Assembly (NCBI RefSeq): GCF_021462265.1
Contig: NZ_JAJONF010000001.1
Span: 484,479-548,478 of the forward strand
Direction: 5' to 3'
Length of the DNA stretch: 64,000 nt
Source of the DNA: Streptomyces shenzhenensis
Lineage (GTDB): Bacteria > Actinomycetota > Actinomycetes > Streptomycetales > Streptomycetaceae
Each line of letters opens with the position of its first letter. Position 1 is the first letter of the stretch. Both the position numbers and the translations under genes were made by a program. Shown here piece after piece: positions 43,283 to 55,832 of the stretch. Under the pieces are notes generated by a model, which was given only the letters and a program-made list of their open reading frames with translations, was not told the origin of the DNA and did not search any database.

Positions 43283-43678
43283 ATGAGCGGAGACGGTCAG
43301 GGAAGAAGTCACTGGTTCGACGACGAGGCCGGACCGGTCGTCCGTCCGTACGCCATGACACGGGGCCGCACCACCAGTGCGGCCCAGCACCGGCTCGACC
43401 TGATCGCGGTGGTCGTCACGGAGCCGCACGTGCAGGACCCGGAGGACGACCGGACGCTGTCCCCGGAGCACGTGGACATCGTGGAGCTCTGCCGTGACGC
43501 GCCGCAGTCGGTCGCCGAGCTGGCTTCGGAACTCGACCTGCCCATCGGCGTGGTCCGGGTCCTCATCGGCGACCTCGTCGACGGAGAACTCGTCCACGTC
43601 AACCGGCCGGTGCCCCCGGCCGAGCTGGTGGACGAGAGTATTCTGCGCGACGTGATCAACGGCCTCCGGGCGCTGTGA
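43283..43678 (+). CDS. cvnC: Conservon DUF742 protein CvnC
   Basis: DUF742 protein of 131 residues, a MarR-like winged-helix fold in conservons. Segments: GPVVRPYAMTRGRTTSA, then QHRLDLIAVVVTE, then a helix-turn-helix-like DIVELCRDAPQSVAELASELDLPIGVVRVLIGDLVDGELV and the tail ILRDVINGLRAL. Conservons normally have cvnD directly next; here the hydantoinase gene starts 24 bp later and cvnD follows it. Confidence 0.94.
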   Translation: MSGDGQGRSHWFDDEAGPVVRPYAMTRGRTTSAAQHRLDLIAVVVTEPHVQDPEDDRTLSPEHVDIVELCRDAPQSVAELASELDLPIGVVRVLIGDLVDGELVHVNRPVPPAELVDESILRDVINGLRAL

Positions 43679-43702
43679 CCGGCGCGGAAGCGGAGTAGTG
43701 AC

Positions 43703-47318
<3,616 letters not shown>

Positions 47319-47338
<20 letters not shown>

Positions 47339-47924
47339 GCGCGGCAAGCCCCCGGTCGAGCCCGTCACGCTCAAGATCCTCGTGGCCGGCGGTTTCGGCG
47401 TGGGCAAGACGACCCTGGTCGGCGCGGTCAGCGAGATCAGGCCGTTGCGCACCGAGGAACTGCTCACCGAGGCCGGGCGCCCCGTCGACGACACCTCCGG
47501 CGTCGAGGGCAAGCACACCACCACCGTCGCCATGGACTTCGGCCGCATCACCCTGCGCGAGAACCTGGTCCTGTACCTGTTCGGCACCCCCGGCCAGGAG
47601 CGGTTCTGGTTCATGTGGGACGAACTGGCCGAGGGCGCGCTGGGCGCGGTCGTGCTCGCCGACACGCGCCGGCTGGAGGACTGCTTCGCCGCCGTCGACT
47701 ACTTCGAGCGGCGTTCCATACCCTTCCTCGTGGGCGTCAACTGCTTCGAGGACGCGGCCCGTTACCCGGTGGAGGCCGTCCGCAAGGCCCTCGACCTCGA
47801 CCCGGACGTACCGGTCGTGCTCTGCGACGCCCGGGACCGCGAGTCGGTCAAGGCGGTGCTCATCGGCGTCGTCCAGCACGCGATGACGTACACGGCGGGC
47901 CACCGGCAGGCCGTCACCACCTGA
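47319..47924 (+). CDS. cvnD: Conservon Ras-like GTPase CvnD
   Basis: MglA/Ras-type small GTPase of 201 residues. Motifs: G1 [15 protein letters not shown] (Lys and Thr near residue 30), switch region [19 protein letters not shown]3 [17 protein letters not shown], and a degenerate G4 VNCFED. It is the output switch of the conservon and works with CvnA, CvnB and CvnC. ATG 47319 has AGGAGAAGA upstream and overlaps the hydantoinase gene by 20 bp, so its translation should depend on the interrupting gene's transcript. A bidirectional terminator follows. Confidence 0.95.
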
Positions 47925-47939
47925 AACGGCGGCGGCACA

Positions 47940-47969
47940 GCCCGTACCCCCACCGACCGGGGTACGGGC
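47940..47969. terminator. Bidirectional terminator between cvnD and glpK
   Basis: GCCCGTACCCC (47940-47950) and GGGGTACGGGC (47959-47969) form a perfect 11-bp stem with an 8-nt loop between the convergent genes. Confidence 0.85.
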
Positions 47970-47984
47970 CGTGGTACCGGGTGG

Positions 47985-49502
47985 TCACTCGCCGTCCTCC
48001 AGCCAGCCGAAGCTCTTCTCCACCGCCTTGCGCCAGTTCGCGTACTCCCGTTCGCGCTCCGGCGCCGCCATGGCCGGCGTCCACTCCACGTCCTTGCGCC
48101 AGTGGGACTTGAGCTCGTCCAGGTCGTTCCACACGCCGGTGGCCAGACCGGCCGCGTAGGCGGCGCCCAGACAGGTCGTCTCGGACACCCGGGGGCGGAT
48201 CACCGGTACCCCGAGGACGTCGGCCTGGTGCTGCATCAGGAGGTTGTTCCCGGTCATGCCGCCGTCCACCTTCAGGGCGGTGATCCGCACGCCGGAGTCC
48301 TGGTACATGGCGTCCACGACCTCCCGCGTCTGCCAGCTCGTCGCCTCGAGCACCGCCCGCGCGAGGTGCGCCTTGGTGACGTACCGGGTGAGCCCGGTGA
48401 CGACCCCGCGCGCGTCCGCACGCCAGTAGGGCGCGAACAGGCCGGAGAAGGCGGGCACGATGTAGGCACCGCCGTTGTCGTCGACGCTCGCCGCCAGTGT
48501 CTCGATCTCGCCGGCGGTCCGGATGATGCCGAGCTGGTCGCGGAACCACTGGACGAGCGCGCCCGTGACGGCGATCGAACCCTCCAGGCAGTACACCGGC
48601 GCCTCGTCGCCGATCTTGTAGCCCATCGTCGTCAGCAGTCCGCTCTTGGACGGCACCGGCCGGTTGCCGGTGTTGAGCAGCAGGAAGCTGCCCGTCCCGT
48701 AGGTGTTCTTCGCCGTGCCGACGTCGTAGCAGGCCTGCCCGAAGACCGCGGCCTGCTGGTCGCCCAGCGCGGACGCCACCGGCACCCCGGCGAACCGGCC
48801 GACGGCGGTGCCGTACACCTCGGCGGACGACCTGATCTCGGGCAGGACCGCCTCGGGGATGTTCATCGCCGCGAGGATGGCCGGGTCCCACTGGAGGGTC
48901 CCCAGGTTCATCAGCATGGTGCGCCCGGCGTTGGTGACGTCGGTGACGTGCCGGCCGCCGTCGGTGCCCCCGGTGAGGTTCCAGATCAGCCAGGAGTCGA
49001 TGGTCCCGAAGGCGATCTCACCGCGCTCGGCCCGGTCCCGCAGCCCGGGGACGTTGTCCAGCAGCCAGGCCGCCTTGGGGCCGGAGAAGTAACTGGCCAG
49101 GGGTAGTCCGGTCTGCTCACGGAAGCGGTCCTGGCCGTCGCTGCCGCCGAGTTCGTGGCACAGGGCCGCGGTGCGGGTGTCCTGCCAGACGATCGCGTTG
49201 TGCACCGGCTTGCCGGTGACGCGGTCCCACAGGACGGTCGTCTCGCGCTGGTTGGTGATGCCCAGCGCGCTCAACTGGTCGGGAAGCAGACCCGCGTTGG
49301 CGAGCGCACCGGTCACCACGGCCTGCACCTTGGACCAGATCTCGGTGGCGTCGTGCTCCACCCAGCCCGGCTTGGGGAAGATCTGGCGGTGCTCGCGCTG
49401 GTCGACGGCGACGATCGCGCCGCCGCGGTCGAAGATGATGCAGCGGCTCGACGTGGTGCCCTGGTCGATCGCGGCGACGTACTTCTCGGCGGTGTCCGTC
49501 AT
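47985..49502 (-). CDS. glpK: Glycerol kinase
   Basis: FGGY-family glycerol kinase of 505 residues, the usual length; phosphorylates glycerol to sn-glycerol 3-phosphate in the cytoplasm. The N-terminal phosphate loop is [15 protein letters not shown] (from residue 10), followed by [31 protein letters not shown] and [16 protein letters not shown]; the C-terminal [24 protein letters not shown] segment is the family signature. AAGGGG precedes ATG 49502. It lies 56 bp after glpF on the same strand, so the two form an uptake operon. No glpD or IclR-type gylR gene is next to it, unlike the gyl operon. Confidence 0.97.
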   Translation of the reverse strand: MTDTAEKYVAAIDQGTTSSRCIIFDRGGAIVAVDQREHRQIFPKPGWVEHDATEIWSKVQAVVTGALANAGLLPDQLSALGITNQRETTVLWDRVTGKPVHNAIVWQDTRTAALCHELGGSDGQDRFREQTGLPLASYFSGPKAAWLLDNVPGLRDRAERGEIAFGTIDSWLIWNLTGGTDGGRHVTDVTNAGRTMLMNLGTLQWDPAILAAMNIPEAVLPEIRSSAEVYGTAVGRFAGVPVASALGDQQAAVFGQACYDVGTAKNTYGTGSFLLLNTGNRPVPSKSGLLTTMGYKIGDEAPVYCLEGSIAVTGALVQWFRDQLGIIRTAGEIETLAASVDDNGGAYIVPAFSGLFAPYWRADARGVVTGLTRYVTKAHLARAVLEATSWQTREVVDAMYQDSGVRITALKVDGGMTGNNLLMQHQADVLGVPVIRPRVSETTCLGAAYAAGLATGVWNDLDELKSHWRKDVEWTPAMAAPEREREYANWRKAVEKSFGWLEDGE

Positions 49503-49558
49503 GGCTACCCCTTGGTCGCTGGGTCGGAAGGCTGCATGGATGGGAGGGCCGCGCCGAG

Positions 49559-50296
49559 TCAGAAGGCCACGTTGTAGATGACGCCCGCGAGCGCCCCGCC
49601 GATCAGGGGGCCGACGACCGGGATCCAGGCGTAACCCCAGTCCGAGGTGCCCTTGTTGGGGATCGGCAGGAAGGCGTGCACGATGCGGGGGCCGAGATCG
49701 CGCGTCGGGTTGATGGCGTAGCCGGTGGGGCCGCCGAGCGACAGCCCGATGCCGACGACGAGCAGCGAGACGATCAGCACGGTGGTGCCGGACTCGCCGA
49801 GCCCCTTGGTCAGTCCGAACGCGAGGATCGGCAGGACGAGCGCGATCGTCGCGATGATCTCGGTGATGAGGTTGGCGACCGGATTCCGGATCTCCGGGAT
49901 GGTGGCGAAGATTCCGAGCGTCGGCGTCGGCTCCTCTCCCGACTCCTCGTCGCGCACATTGGCCTGGAACTGGGCCAGGTAGACCAGGTACGTCAGCGCG
50001 GCCCCGAGCATCGCGCCGGTGAACTGCCCGAGCAGGTAGACCCAGACCTTGCCCCACACGCCGGTGTCGACGGCGATGCCGATGGTGACGGCGGGGTTCA
50101 GCTGACCGCCGGAGAGCGGGGCGGCGGTGTAGGCGCCGGCGAGGACGCCGAATCCCCAGCCGAACGCGATCACCACCCATCCCGCGGCCCTGGCCTTGGA
50201 GTGTCTGAGGGTGACCGCGGCGCAGACACCGGCACCGAACAGGATCAGGATGGCCGTACCGATGACTTCGCCGACGAAGATGTCTCCGTTGCTCAT
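49559..50296 (-). CDS. glpF: Glycerol facilitator GlpF (aquaglyceroporin)
   Basis: Membrane channel of 245 residues, MIP family, six helices plus two half-helices. The first pore motif is [11 protein letters not shown] and the second is [13 protein letters not shown], with Asp after Arg as in glycerol-conducting aquaglyceroporins and with Thr in place of the usual Ala of NPA. An acidic loop ([14 protein letters not shown]) follows the third helix. ATG 50296 has TAGGAG upstream. Glycerol entering by facilitated diffusion is trapped by the glpK product encoded downstream. Confidence 0.95.
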   Translation of the reverse strand: MSNGDIFVGEVIGTAILILFGAGVCAAVTLRHSKARAAGWVVIAFGWGFGVLAGAYTAAPLSGGQLNPAVTIGIAVDTGVWGKVWVYLLGQFTGAMLGAALTYLVYLAQFQANVRDEESGEEPTPTLGIFATIPEIRNPVANLITEIIATIALVLPILAFGLTKGLGESGTTVLIVSLLVVGIGLSLGGPTGYAINPTRDLGPRIVHAFLPIPNKGTSDWGYAWIPVVGPLIGGALAGVIYNVAF

Positions 50297-50543
50297 GGCG
50301 GCTCCTAGGGCGCTGGCCGGGGGATCGGCCCCGGCGCATTGAGCAGGAACGGTTCCCTTGGCGACGTCAGCCGAAGGCAGGGAAGGTCCCGCGCCCCGCC
50401 CGGCGTCTGTGACGAGCGTGCCGTGGCAGCCGAATCGCCCATGGGGGAACGGGCCTGGAGACAGGAGCGGCCCATGGCGCAGTGTCTGAATACGCCGAGA
50501 ATGTACGGCGATGCCGACCGACACCGGAAGTTTTCACCGGCAC

Positions 50544-50873
50544 TCAGGGGGCGTCAAGGTCGCGCGCGTGCCCGGTGGCCGCCTCCTGCAACGCCCGCCC
50601 CGCCGAACGGATCAGCTCGTCGCCCGCGGCGAAGCCGGCACCGTCGTTCACCTGCTGGAAGTGGTCGATGCCCAGCCGGCTCAGCGCGCAGACGCGGCCG
50701 TCCGCGATCCACCGGTCCACCTCCCTGGTGATGGCGTCCGAACCGGGCAGGCGCGTCGCCGGGTTGAACCGGGCCGCCTCCTCGGCCCGGTCTCCGCGAG
50801 TGCCCGTACGAGTTCTACGGGTTCGGCGAGGCGCACACGGCCTCCAGCAGGGGCCGCTGTGGCACGCTGTCAC
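50544..50873 (-). pseudogene. Truncated GGDEF-domain fragment
   Basis: The translation (109 residues) contains FNPATRLPGSDAITREVDRWI, RVCALSRLGIDHFQQVND and GFAAGDELIRSAGRALQEA, the recognisable first half of a diguanylate-cyclase GGDEF domain with its IDHF metal/substrate motif. The frame stops right after, so the GGDEF loop itself is absent. The first 30 residues are low complexity and not part of the domain. This looks like the remnant of a longer regulatory protein, sitting 10 bp from the thiolase-like gene end. It could instead be a short degenerate protein still in use. Confidence 0.5.
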
Positions 50874-50883
50874 ACGCGTCCCG

Positions 50884-52074
50884 TCAGCGCACCGCTATCA
50901 CCGACGAGCCGTGGCCGAACAGCCCCTGGTTGGCCGTGATGCCCACGCGCGCGTGCGCCACCTGCCGGTCTCCCGCCGCGTCCCGCAACTGCCACGTCAG
51001 CTCGCAGACCTGGGCGATCGCCTGAGCCGGCACCGCCTCACCGAAGGACGCGAGCCCACCGCTGGCGTTGACCGGTATCCGGCCGCCCAGGGCCGTGGCG
51101 CCCTCGCGCAGCAGCTTCGCCGCCTCGCCCGCACCGCACAGCCCCAGATCCTCGTACCACTGCAACTCCAGCGCGGTGGACAGGTCGTACACCTCTGCGA
51201 GCGACAGCTCCTCGGGGCCGATGCCCGCCTCCTCGTAGGCGGCGCGTGCGATCGACGCCCGGAAGGGCTCCGGTGCCGGTGCCACCGCCGCCGCGGAGTC
51301 CGTGGCGATGTCCGGCAGGTCCAGCACCGTGCTCGGATAGCGGGGCGTGACCGTGGACACCGCGCGGATCCGCACCGGTCGATGCGCCCCGTGCCGACGC
51401 GCGAATTCCAGGCTGGACAGCACCAGCGCGGCCCCGCCGTCGGAGGTGGCGCAGATGTCCAGCAGCCGCAGCGGATCGGCGACCACCTGGGAGGCGGCCA
51501 CCTCCTCGGCGGTGACCCGCTTGCGGTAGCGGGCGTACGGATTGAGCGCCCCCAGAGCCGCGTTCTTCACCTTGACCAGGGCGAAGTCCTCGGGGGTGTC
51601 CCCGAACACCGCCATCCGGCGACGCGCGTACAGCCCGAAGTACGTCGGATTCGTCGCCCCCAGCAGCCGGAAGCGCAGCCAGTCGGGATCCTCGGGCCGG
51701 TCTCCTCCGGCGGGCCGGAAGAAGCCCTTGGGCGCCGCGTCCGCGCCCACCACGAGCACCACGTCCGCGAGGCCCGCCAGGATCTGGGCCCGCGCCGCGG
51801 CCACCGCCTGGGCCCCGGACGCGCACGCCGCGTACACGCTCGCGACCCGCGCGCCCTGCCAGCCCAGTGCCTTGGCGAAGGTCGCGCCCGCCACATAGCC
51901 GGGATATCCGCCACGCACCGTGTCCGCGCCCACGATCGAGCCGATGTCCCGCCATGCGAGTCCGGCGTCCGCGAGCGCCGCGCGGGCCGCCGCCGTCCCG
52001 TACTCGACGAAGCCGCGCCCCCACTTGCCCCAGGGGTGCATGCCCACGCCGAGCACCGCCACGTCCGCCGTCAT
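50884..52074 (-). CDS. Thiolase-like enzyme (lipid-transfer/SCP-x type)
   Basis: Thiolase-superfamily enzyme of 396 residues of the SCP-x/Ltp branch. Cys84 lies in VYAACASGAQAV, the place of the thiolase nucleophile. Where degradative thiolases have a catalytic His (EVHDCFT-like), this one has Tyr296 in AEVYDLSTALELQWYEDLG. The C-terminus reads ANQGLFGHGSSVIAVR. With a DUF35 partner (overlapping gene) it resembles the Ltp2-ChsH2 type retro-aldolase pairs of sterol side-chain catabolism as well as acetyl-CoA acetyltransferases; which activity is present cannot be decided. ATG 52074 overlaps the upstream DUF35 stop as ATGA. Confidence 0.85.
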   Translation of the reverse strand: MTADVAVLGVGMHPWGKWGRGFVEYGTAAARAALADAGLAWRDIGSIVGADTVRGGYPGYVAGATFAKALGWQGARVASVYAACASGAQAVAAARAQILAGLADVVLVVGADAAPKGFFRPAGGDRPEDPDWLRFRLLGATNPTYFGLYARRRMAVFGDTPEDFALVKVKNAALGALNPYARYRKRVTAEEVAASQVVADPLRLLDICATSDGGAALVLSSLEFARRHGAHRPVRIRAVSTVTPRYPSTVLDLPDIATDSAAAVAPAPEPFRASIARAAYEEAGIGPEELSLAEVYDLSTALELQWYEDLGLCGAGEAAKLLREGATALGGRIPVNASGGLASFGEAVPAQAIAQVCELTWQLRDAAGDRQVAHARVGITANQGLFGHGSSVIAVR

Positions 52075-52517
52075 GCCGTCACCTCCACCGGCCGCCAGTG
52101 CCAGGTCGTCCAGGTCGTTTCCGTGTCCTCTCCCAGAACTCCGGGGACCACCTCGACCGCCATGCCCACGGCCAGATCCGCGGCGGTGATCCCGGGAACC
52201 GCCTGCCCCAGCACCACGATCCGCTCGGACTCCAGCTCCACAGCGATCAACGCGTACGGCTCCCACGGAAGTTCCGGGTCGCTCACATAGGGTGACGGAG
52301 GACGGTATCTGCTGTCGGTGTACGACCAGATCCGTCCGCGCCGGGAGAGCGGGACCTCCTGCAGTTCGCCGCCGGCGCACCCGGGGTTGCGGCAGTGGAC
52401 GTCCTCGCGCGGGAAGAAGACCGAGGCGCAGGCCGCACAGCGGGTCCCCAGCAGCCGGAATCCGTCCCCCTCGCCCGTGAACCAGCCGGCGACCACCGGC
52501 GTGCGTGTACGCGACAA
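52071..52517 (-). CDS. DUF35 OB-fold/zinc-ribbon partner of the thiolase-like enzyme
   Basis: DUF35 protein of 148 residues. An N-terminal helix and rubredoxin-like zinc ribbon (RCAACASVFFPREDVHC and the later PGCAGG) lead into an OB fold (SRRGRIWSYTDSRY, PYALIAVELESERIVVLGQA, GMAVEVVPGVLGED). Such proteins bind acyl-CoA and channel it to an associated thiolase or aldolase. TTG 52517 is chosen because GGAGGAG lies 3-4 nt upstream; a further upstream start (52604) would run over that site. It is in one operon with the thiolase-like gene. Confidence 0.88.
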   Translation of the reverse strand: MSRTRTPVVAGWFTGEGDGFRLLGTRCAACASVFFPREDVHCRNPGCAGGELQEVPLSRRGRIWSYTDSRYRPPSPYVSDPELPWEPYALIAVELESERIVVLGQAVPGITAADLAVGMAVEVVPGVLGEDTETTWTTWHWRPVEVTA

Positions 52518-52680
52518 AGCTCCTCCAGGACAACCGATCTGACGGAACGTCAGAAGTGTGTCACGGGCCGCCGGAATTGGGCAGGCCGCGCCCGCGGACC
52601 GCACCGCCCGGCTCCCGGTTCTCCCCGTGTCAGGTCGCCAGATGTCGGTTCACTTCCGGAATGAGGCCTTCCCCTGCCCG

Positions 52681-52710
52681 TAAGACGTCGCTCTCCTGAT
52701 CGGATAAAGT
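52681..52710 (+). promoter_or_regulatory. Candidate promoter of a leaderless NUDIX gene
   Basis: TAAAGT (52705-52710) ends 6 nt before GTG 52717, with TAAGAC 18 bp upstream of it as a weak -35. No ribosome site is present before the GTG. Confidence 0.4.
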
Positions 52711-52716
52711 CCGCGC

Positions 52717-53250
52717 GTGTCCGAAAATCCGCACCCAATTGCCAACTCTGCTCCGGGCTCGCACTGTTCGAGCTGTGGAGCTGCCTACGGAGAGGGACTC
52801 TCCGGCTGGCCCCGCACCTGCCCGGCCTGCGGCCACGTCGCCTACCGCAACCCGCTGCCGGTGGCGATCGCCCTCCAGCCCGTCTACGACACGAAGGGCA
52901 CCGCCCTGGTCGTCATCACCCGCGCCGTGGCCCCCGCGAGCGGCGGCGTCGCGCTGCCCGGCGGCTACGTCGACGACCGCGAGGACTGGCGGCACGCCGT
53001 CGTCCGTGAGCTCAAGGAGGAGACCGGCATCGACGCGGCCGCCCGCGACGTGCGGCTCGTCGACGCCATCAGCTCACCCGACGGGCACCTGCTGCTGTTC
53101 GGGCTCCTCCCGGAACGCTCTGCCGAAGGCCTCCCGCCGTCGGGCGCGACCGACGAGACGGACGGCTGGCACCTGCTGCGCCGCCCCGAGGAGCTCGCCT
53201 TTCCGTTGCACAGCGTGGCCGTACGCGCGTGGTTCGAGGGCCGCTACTGA
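52717..53250 (+). CDS. NUDIX hydrolase with zinc ribbon
   Basis: Protein of 177 residues. An N-terminal zinc ribbon (CSSCG ... CPACGH) precedes the NUDIX domain, whose box is complete: GGYVDDREDWRHAVVREL then KEETGI, with the RE..EE residues that bind metal. The layout is that of NADH-pyrophosphatase-like and related NUDIX proteins that cleave nucleoside diphosphate compounds, but the C-terminal NudC signature is not seen, so the substrate is open. The GTG is probably leaderless. It converges on the GH31 gene with only 10 bp between stops. Confidence 0.9.
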   Translation: MSENPHPIANSAPGSHCSSCGAAYGEGLSGWPRTCPACGHVAYRNPLPVAIALQPVYDTKGTALVVITRAVAPASGGVALPGGYVDDREDWRHAVVRELKEETGIDAAARDVRLVDAISSPDGHLLLFGLLPERSAEGLPPSGATDETDGWHLLRRPEELAFPLHSVAVRAWFEGRY

Positions 53251-53260
53251 GCTTTCCGGC

Positions 53261-55621
53261 TCATCCCAGCCCTCTGACCCGGACGGGACGGGACGGCTCG
53301 CTCACGCCGTTCTCGTCCTCGCGTCGGACGACCACCCGCCGGCCCTGCCAGCGGGCGACGTAACGCTCGACCTCCGGCTCGTCCCAGCCGTCGCCCGTGT
53401 CAAGCAGGACCAGCCCGCCTCCCGTCCGCCCCCGGACGGGCGCCCACACCTCCAGCCGCGTACCGCCGTCCTCGTCCCGCACGGGCAGGACGGCACCCGC
53501 GCGTGCCAGCACCGGGATCCGCGAGAGCGGGGCATCGACGAGCACCTGCCCCGGCCCCTCGTACACCTGCTCGGTCACCGTGTCGTACCAGCGCCCACGG
53601 GGCAGCTGCACCGCACGCCGGTCGGCACCCGGATCCAGCACCGGAGCCACCAGCAGGGCGTCGCCCAGCAGGAACGCGTCCTCGCAGTCGCGCAGCGCCC
53701 GGTCCTCCGGCGCAGCCCACCACACCGGCCGCACATACGGCGCCCCCGTCCGCCGCGCCAGCTGCGCCAGTGTCATGAAGTACGGCAGCAGACGCCGTCG
53801 CTCCAGAAGCGCCACGCGCGCGTGCTCCAGCACCTCGGCCCCGAACTCCCACGGCTCCCGGCGCCCCGCCCGCATGCTCGCGTGGGTACGGAACAGCGGC
53901 AGGTACGCGCCCAGCTGGAACCAGCGCAGAAACAGCTCCGGTGACGGACTCCCGTCGAAACCGCCCACGTCCGGCCCCGAGTACGGCACCCCGCACAACC
54001 CGAGCCCCAGCACCAGCGACAGTGACGCGCGCAGCCCGGGCCAGCCGGTGGCGACGTCACCGGACCACGCGCCCCCATAGCGCTGCATGCCGGCCCAGCC
54101 CGAGCGGGAGAACAGGAAAGGCCGCTCCTTGGGCTCGAGCTCGCGCAGCCCCTCGTAGGCCGCCCGCGCCATGCAGAGCGCGTAGACGTTGTGCGCCTCC
54201 CGGTGATCACCGCCCCGCCCCTCCAGGGCGTGCCGGGCCGACCGCGGCAACGTCGACTCACCGAAGGCGCTGAAGGACGTGGGCTCGTTCATGTCGTGCC
54301 AGAAGCCGGCGAAGCCCAGCGTGAGCCGCTCCTCGTACAGCCCGCCCCACCACGAGCGCACGCGCGCGTCGGTGAAGTCGGGGAAAACCGTCTCCCCGGG
54401 CCACCCCACCCCCTCCACCGTCCGGCCCGACGCGTCACGGACGAAGGCGTCGAGTGCCGTCCCGCTGTCGTGAACCGCGTTGCCCCGCTCGGCCTTCACC
54501 GCCGGATCGACGATCGACACCAGCCGGATTCCGTCCCGCCGCAGCTCCTCCGCCAGCGTCGGCAGCTTCGGGAAGCGCTCCTGATCGACGGTGAACACCT
54601 GGTGGGCGTCATAGTGGTCGATGTCCAGATGCACGGCGTCCAGCGGCAGGCCGCGCTCCTGGTAACCCTCGACGATCCGCCGCACCTCCTGCTCGCCGCC
54701 GAAACCCCAGCGCGCGTGGTGATGGCCCAGCGCCCACGCCGGCGGCAGCGCGGGGGCACCCGTCAGCGAGGCCCATGTGTGCAGCACGCGCGCGGGGGTG
54801 CCCACCATCACCCAGCAGCGCAGCGGACCGCCCTCCATCCGCAGCTCACAGCGCCCGGCCCGGTCGTGTCCGGAACCGGCGCCCTCCTCACCCTCCAGAA
54901 GCGTCACGGTCCCGTCCCAGGAACTGTCGTGGAACACCAGATGCGCCGCCGCGTCCGCCACCACCAGCTGGACCGGCATGGTGATGTACAGCGGATCGTC
55001 ACCGGGCCCGAAGGCACGGCCGGGATCGGTGTTCCACAACCGGTACGTACCGTCCCGCAGCCGCGGCCCCGAGGCACGCCCGCCCAGCCCGAAGAACCGC
55101 GCGTCCGCGGCCACCTGCGACCGCTGCACCCAGCGCGCCGGACCCCCGCCCACCGGCTCCCACCAGCGCGGCGGCAGATCCGTACGCAGCATCACGCCAC
55201 CGGGCGTGCACACCTCCACCGCCCCGTGCCGCGAGACGCTGACCGTCACCCGCTCCGCCACGACGCGCCAGCCGCCGTTCGTGTCCGGTTCCAGGACCGC
55301 CCGCGGATCCGGCTCCGGGCAGCGCCCCCCGAGGGCGTACGAGGGCTCGGGACCGGCCCCGTCCCAGCCCCAGAAGACAGCCCCGTTCACGGCGACCGTT
55401 ATCCGCAGCTCGGACCGGCTGAACCGGATCACACCGCCGCCCGGCCCCGGCTCCGCGTCCTGCACCGGCCCCGGCACCCGGGCCCGCTCCGCGCCCCGGG
55501 CGGGCAGCCCGGCGGCATCGATCCGCCTCCTGCGCCACGCCGCCCTTACGGTACGCAACCCCTGAGCCGCTTTGCCCGAACCGACCACTCTTACCGAACG
55601 CACCAGGTCACGACCGTCCAT
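53261..55621 (-). CDS. Glycoside hydrolase family 31 (alpha-glucosidase-like)
   Basis: GH31 enzyme of 786 residues, cytoplasmic (no signal peptide). The N-terminal part (to about 260) is a beta-sandwich (RFFGLGGRASGPRLRDGTYRLWNTD). The barrel shows PPAWALGHHHARWGF, the HLDIDHYDAHQVFT region, the nucleophile in GFWHDMNEPTSF and the acid/base in AWSGDVATGWPGLR. A C-terminal beta domain follows (GALLVAPVLDPGADRRAVQLPRGRWYD). Likely substrate is an alpha-glucan or maltosaccharide. ATG 55621 has AGGGTG upstream; a GTG at 55630 is an alternative. It is divergent from the acetoacetyl-CoA synthetase gene. Confidence 0.93.
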   Translation of the reverse strand: MDGRDLVRSVRVVGSGKAAQGLRTVRAAWRRRRIDAAGLPARGAERARVPGPVQDAEPGPGGGVIRFSRSELRITVAVNGAVFWGWDGAGPEPSYALGGRCPEPDPRAVLEPDTNGGWRVVAERVTVSVSRHGAVEVCTPGGVMLRTDLPPRWWEPVGGGPARWVQRSQVAADARFFGLGGRASGPRLRDGTYRLWNTDPGRAFGPGDDPLYITMPVQLVVADAAAHLVFHDSSWDGTVTLLEGEEGAGSGHDRAGRCELRMEGGPLRCWVMVGTPARVLHTWASLTGAPALPPAWALGHHHARWGFGGEQEVRRIVEGYQERGLPLDAVHLDIDHYDAHQVFTVDQERFPKLPTLAEELRRDGIRLVSIVDPAVKAERGNAVHDSGTALDAFVRDASGRTVEGVGWPGETVFPDFTDARVRSWWGGLYEERLTLGFAGFWHDMNEPTSFSAFGESTLPRSARHALEGRGGDHREAHNVYALCMARAAYEGLRELEPKERPFLFSRSGWAGMQRYGGAWSGDVATGWPGLRASLSLVLGLGLCGVPYSGPDVGGFDGSPSPELFLRWFQLGAYLPLFRTHASMRAGRREPWEFGAEVLEHARVALLERRRLLPYFMTLAQLARRTGAPYVRPVWWAAPEDRALRDCEDAFLLGDALLVAPVLDPGADRRAVQLPRGRWYDTVTEQVYEGPGQVLVDAPLSRIPVLARAGAVLPVRDEDGGTRLEVWAPVRGRTGGGLVLLDTGDGWDEPEVERYVARWQGRRVVVRREDENGVSEPSRPVRVRGLG

Positions 55622-55832
55622 GCTGCTCACCCTGCCACTCAGCGCTCCACACGCGCGTGCCGTTCAACTGCCGTTCACCTGTGCCAGGACCACACCTTCA
55701 CGACACGGACTATGTGGAGCACACCCTGGTGCAGAAGTCGATCACATGGCATCGTCCCTGTCAGCCGCGTCACGCGCACACCCCAGCCCGTGCGCGTCCC
55801 GCACACCAGCGCAGAAGTCCGGGAGCCGCCCC

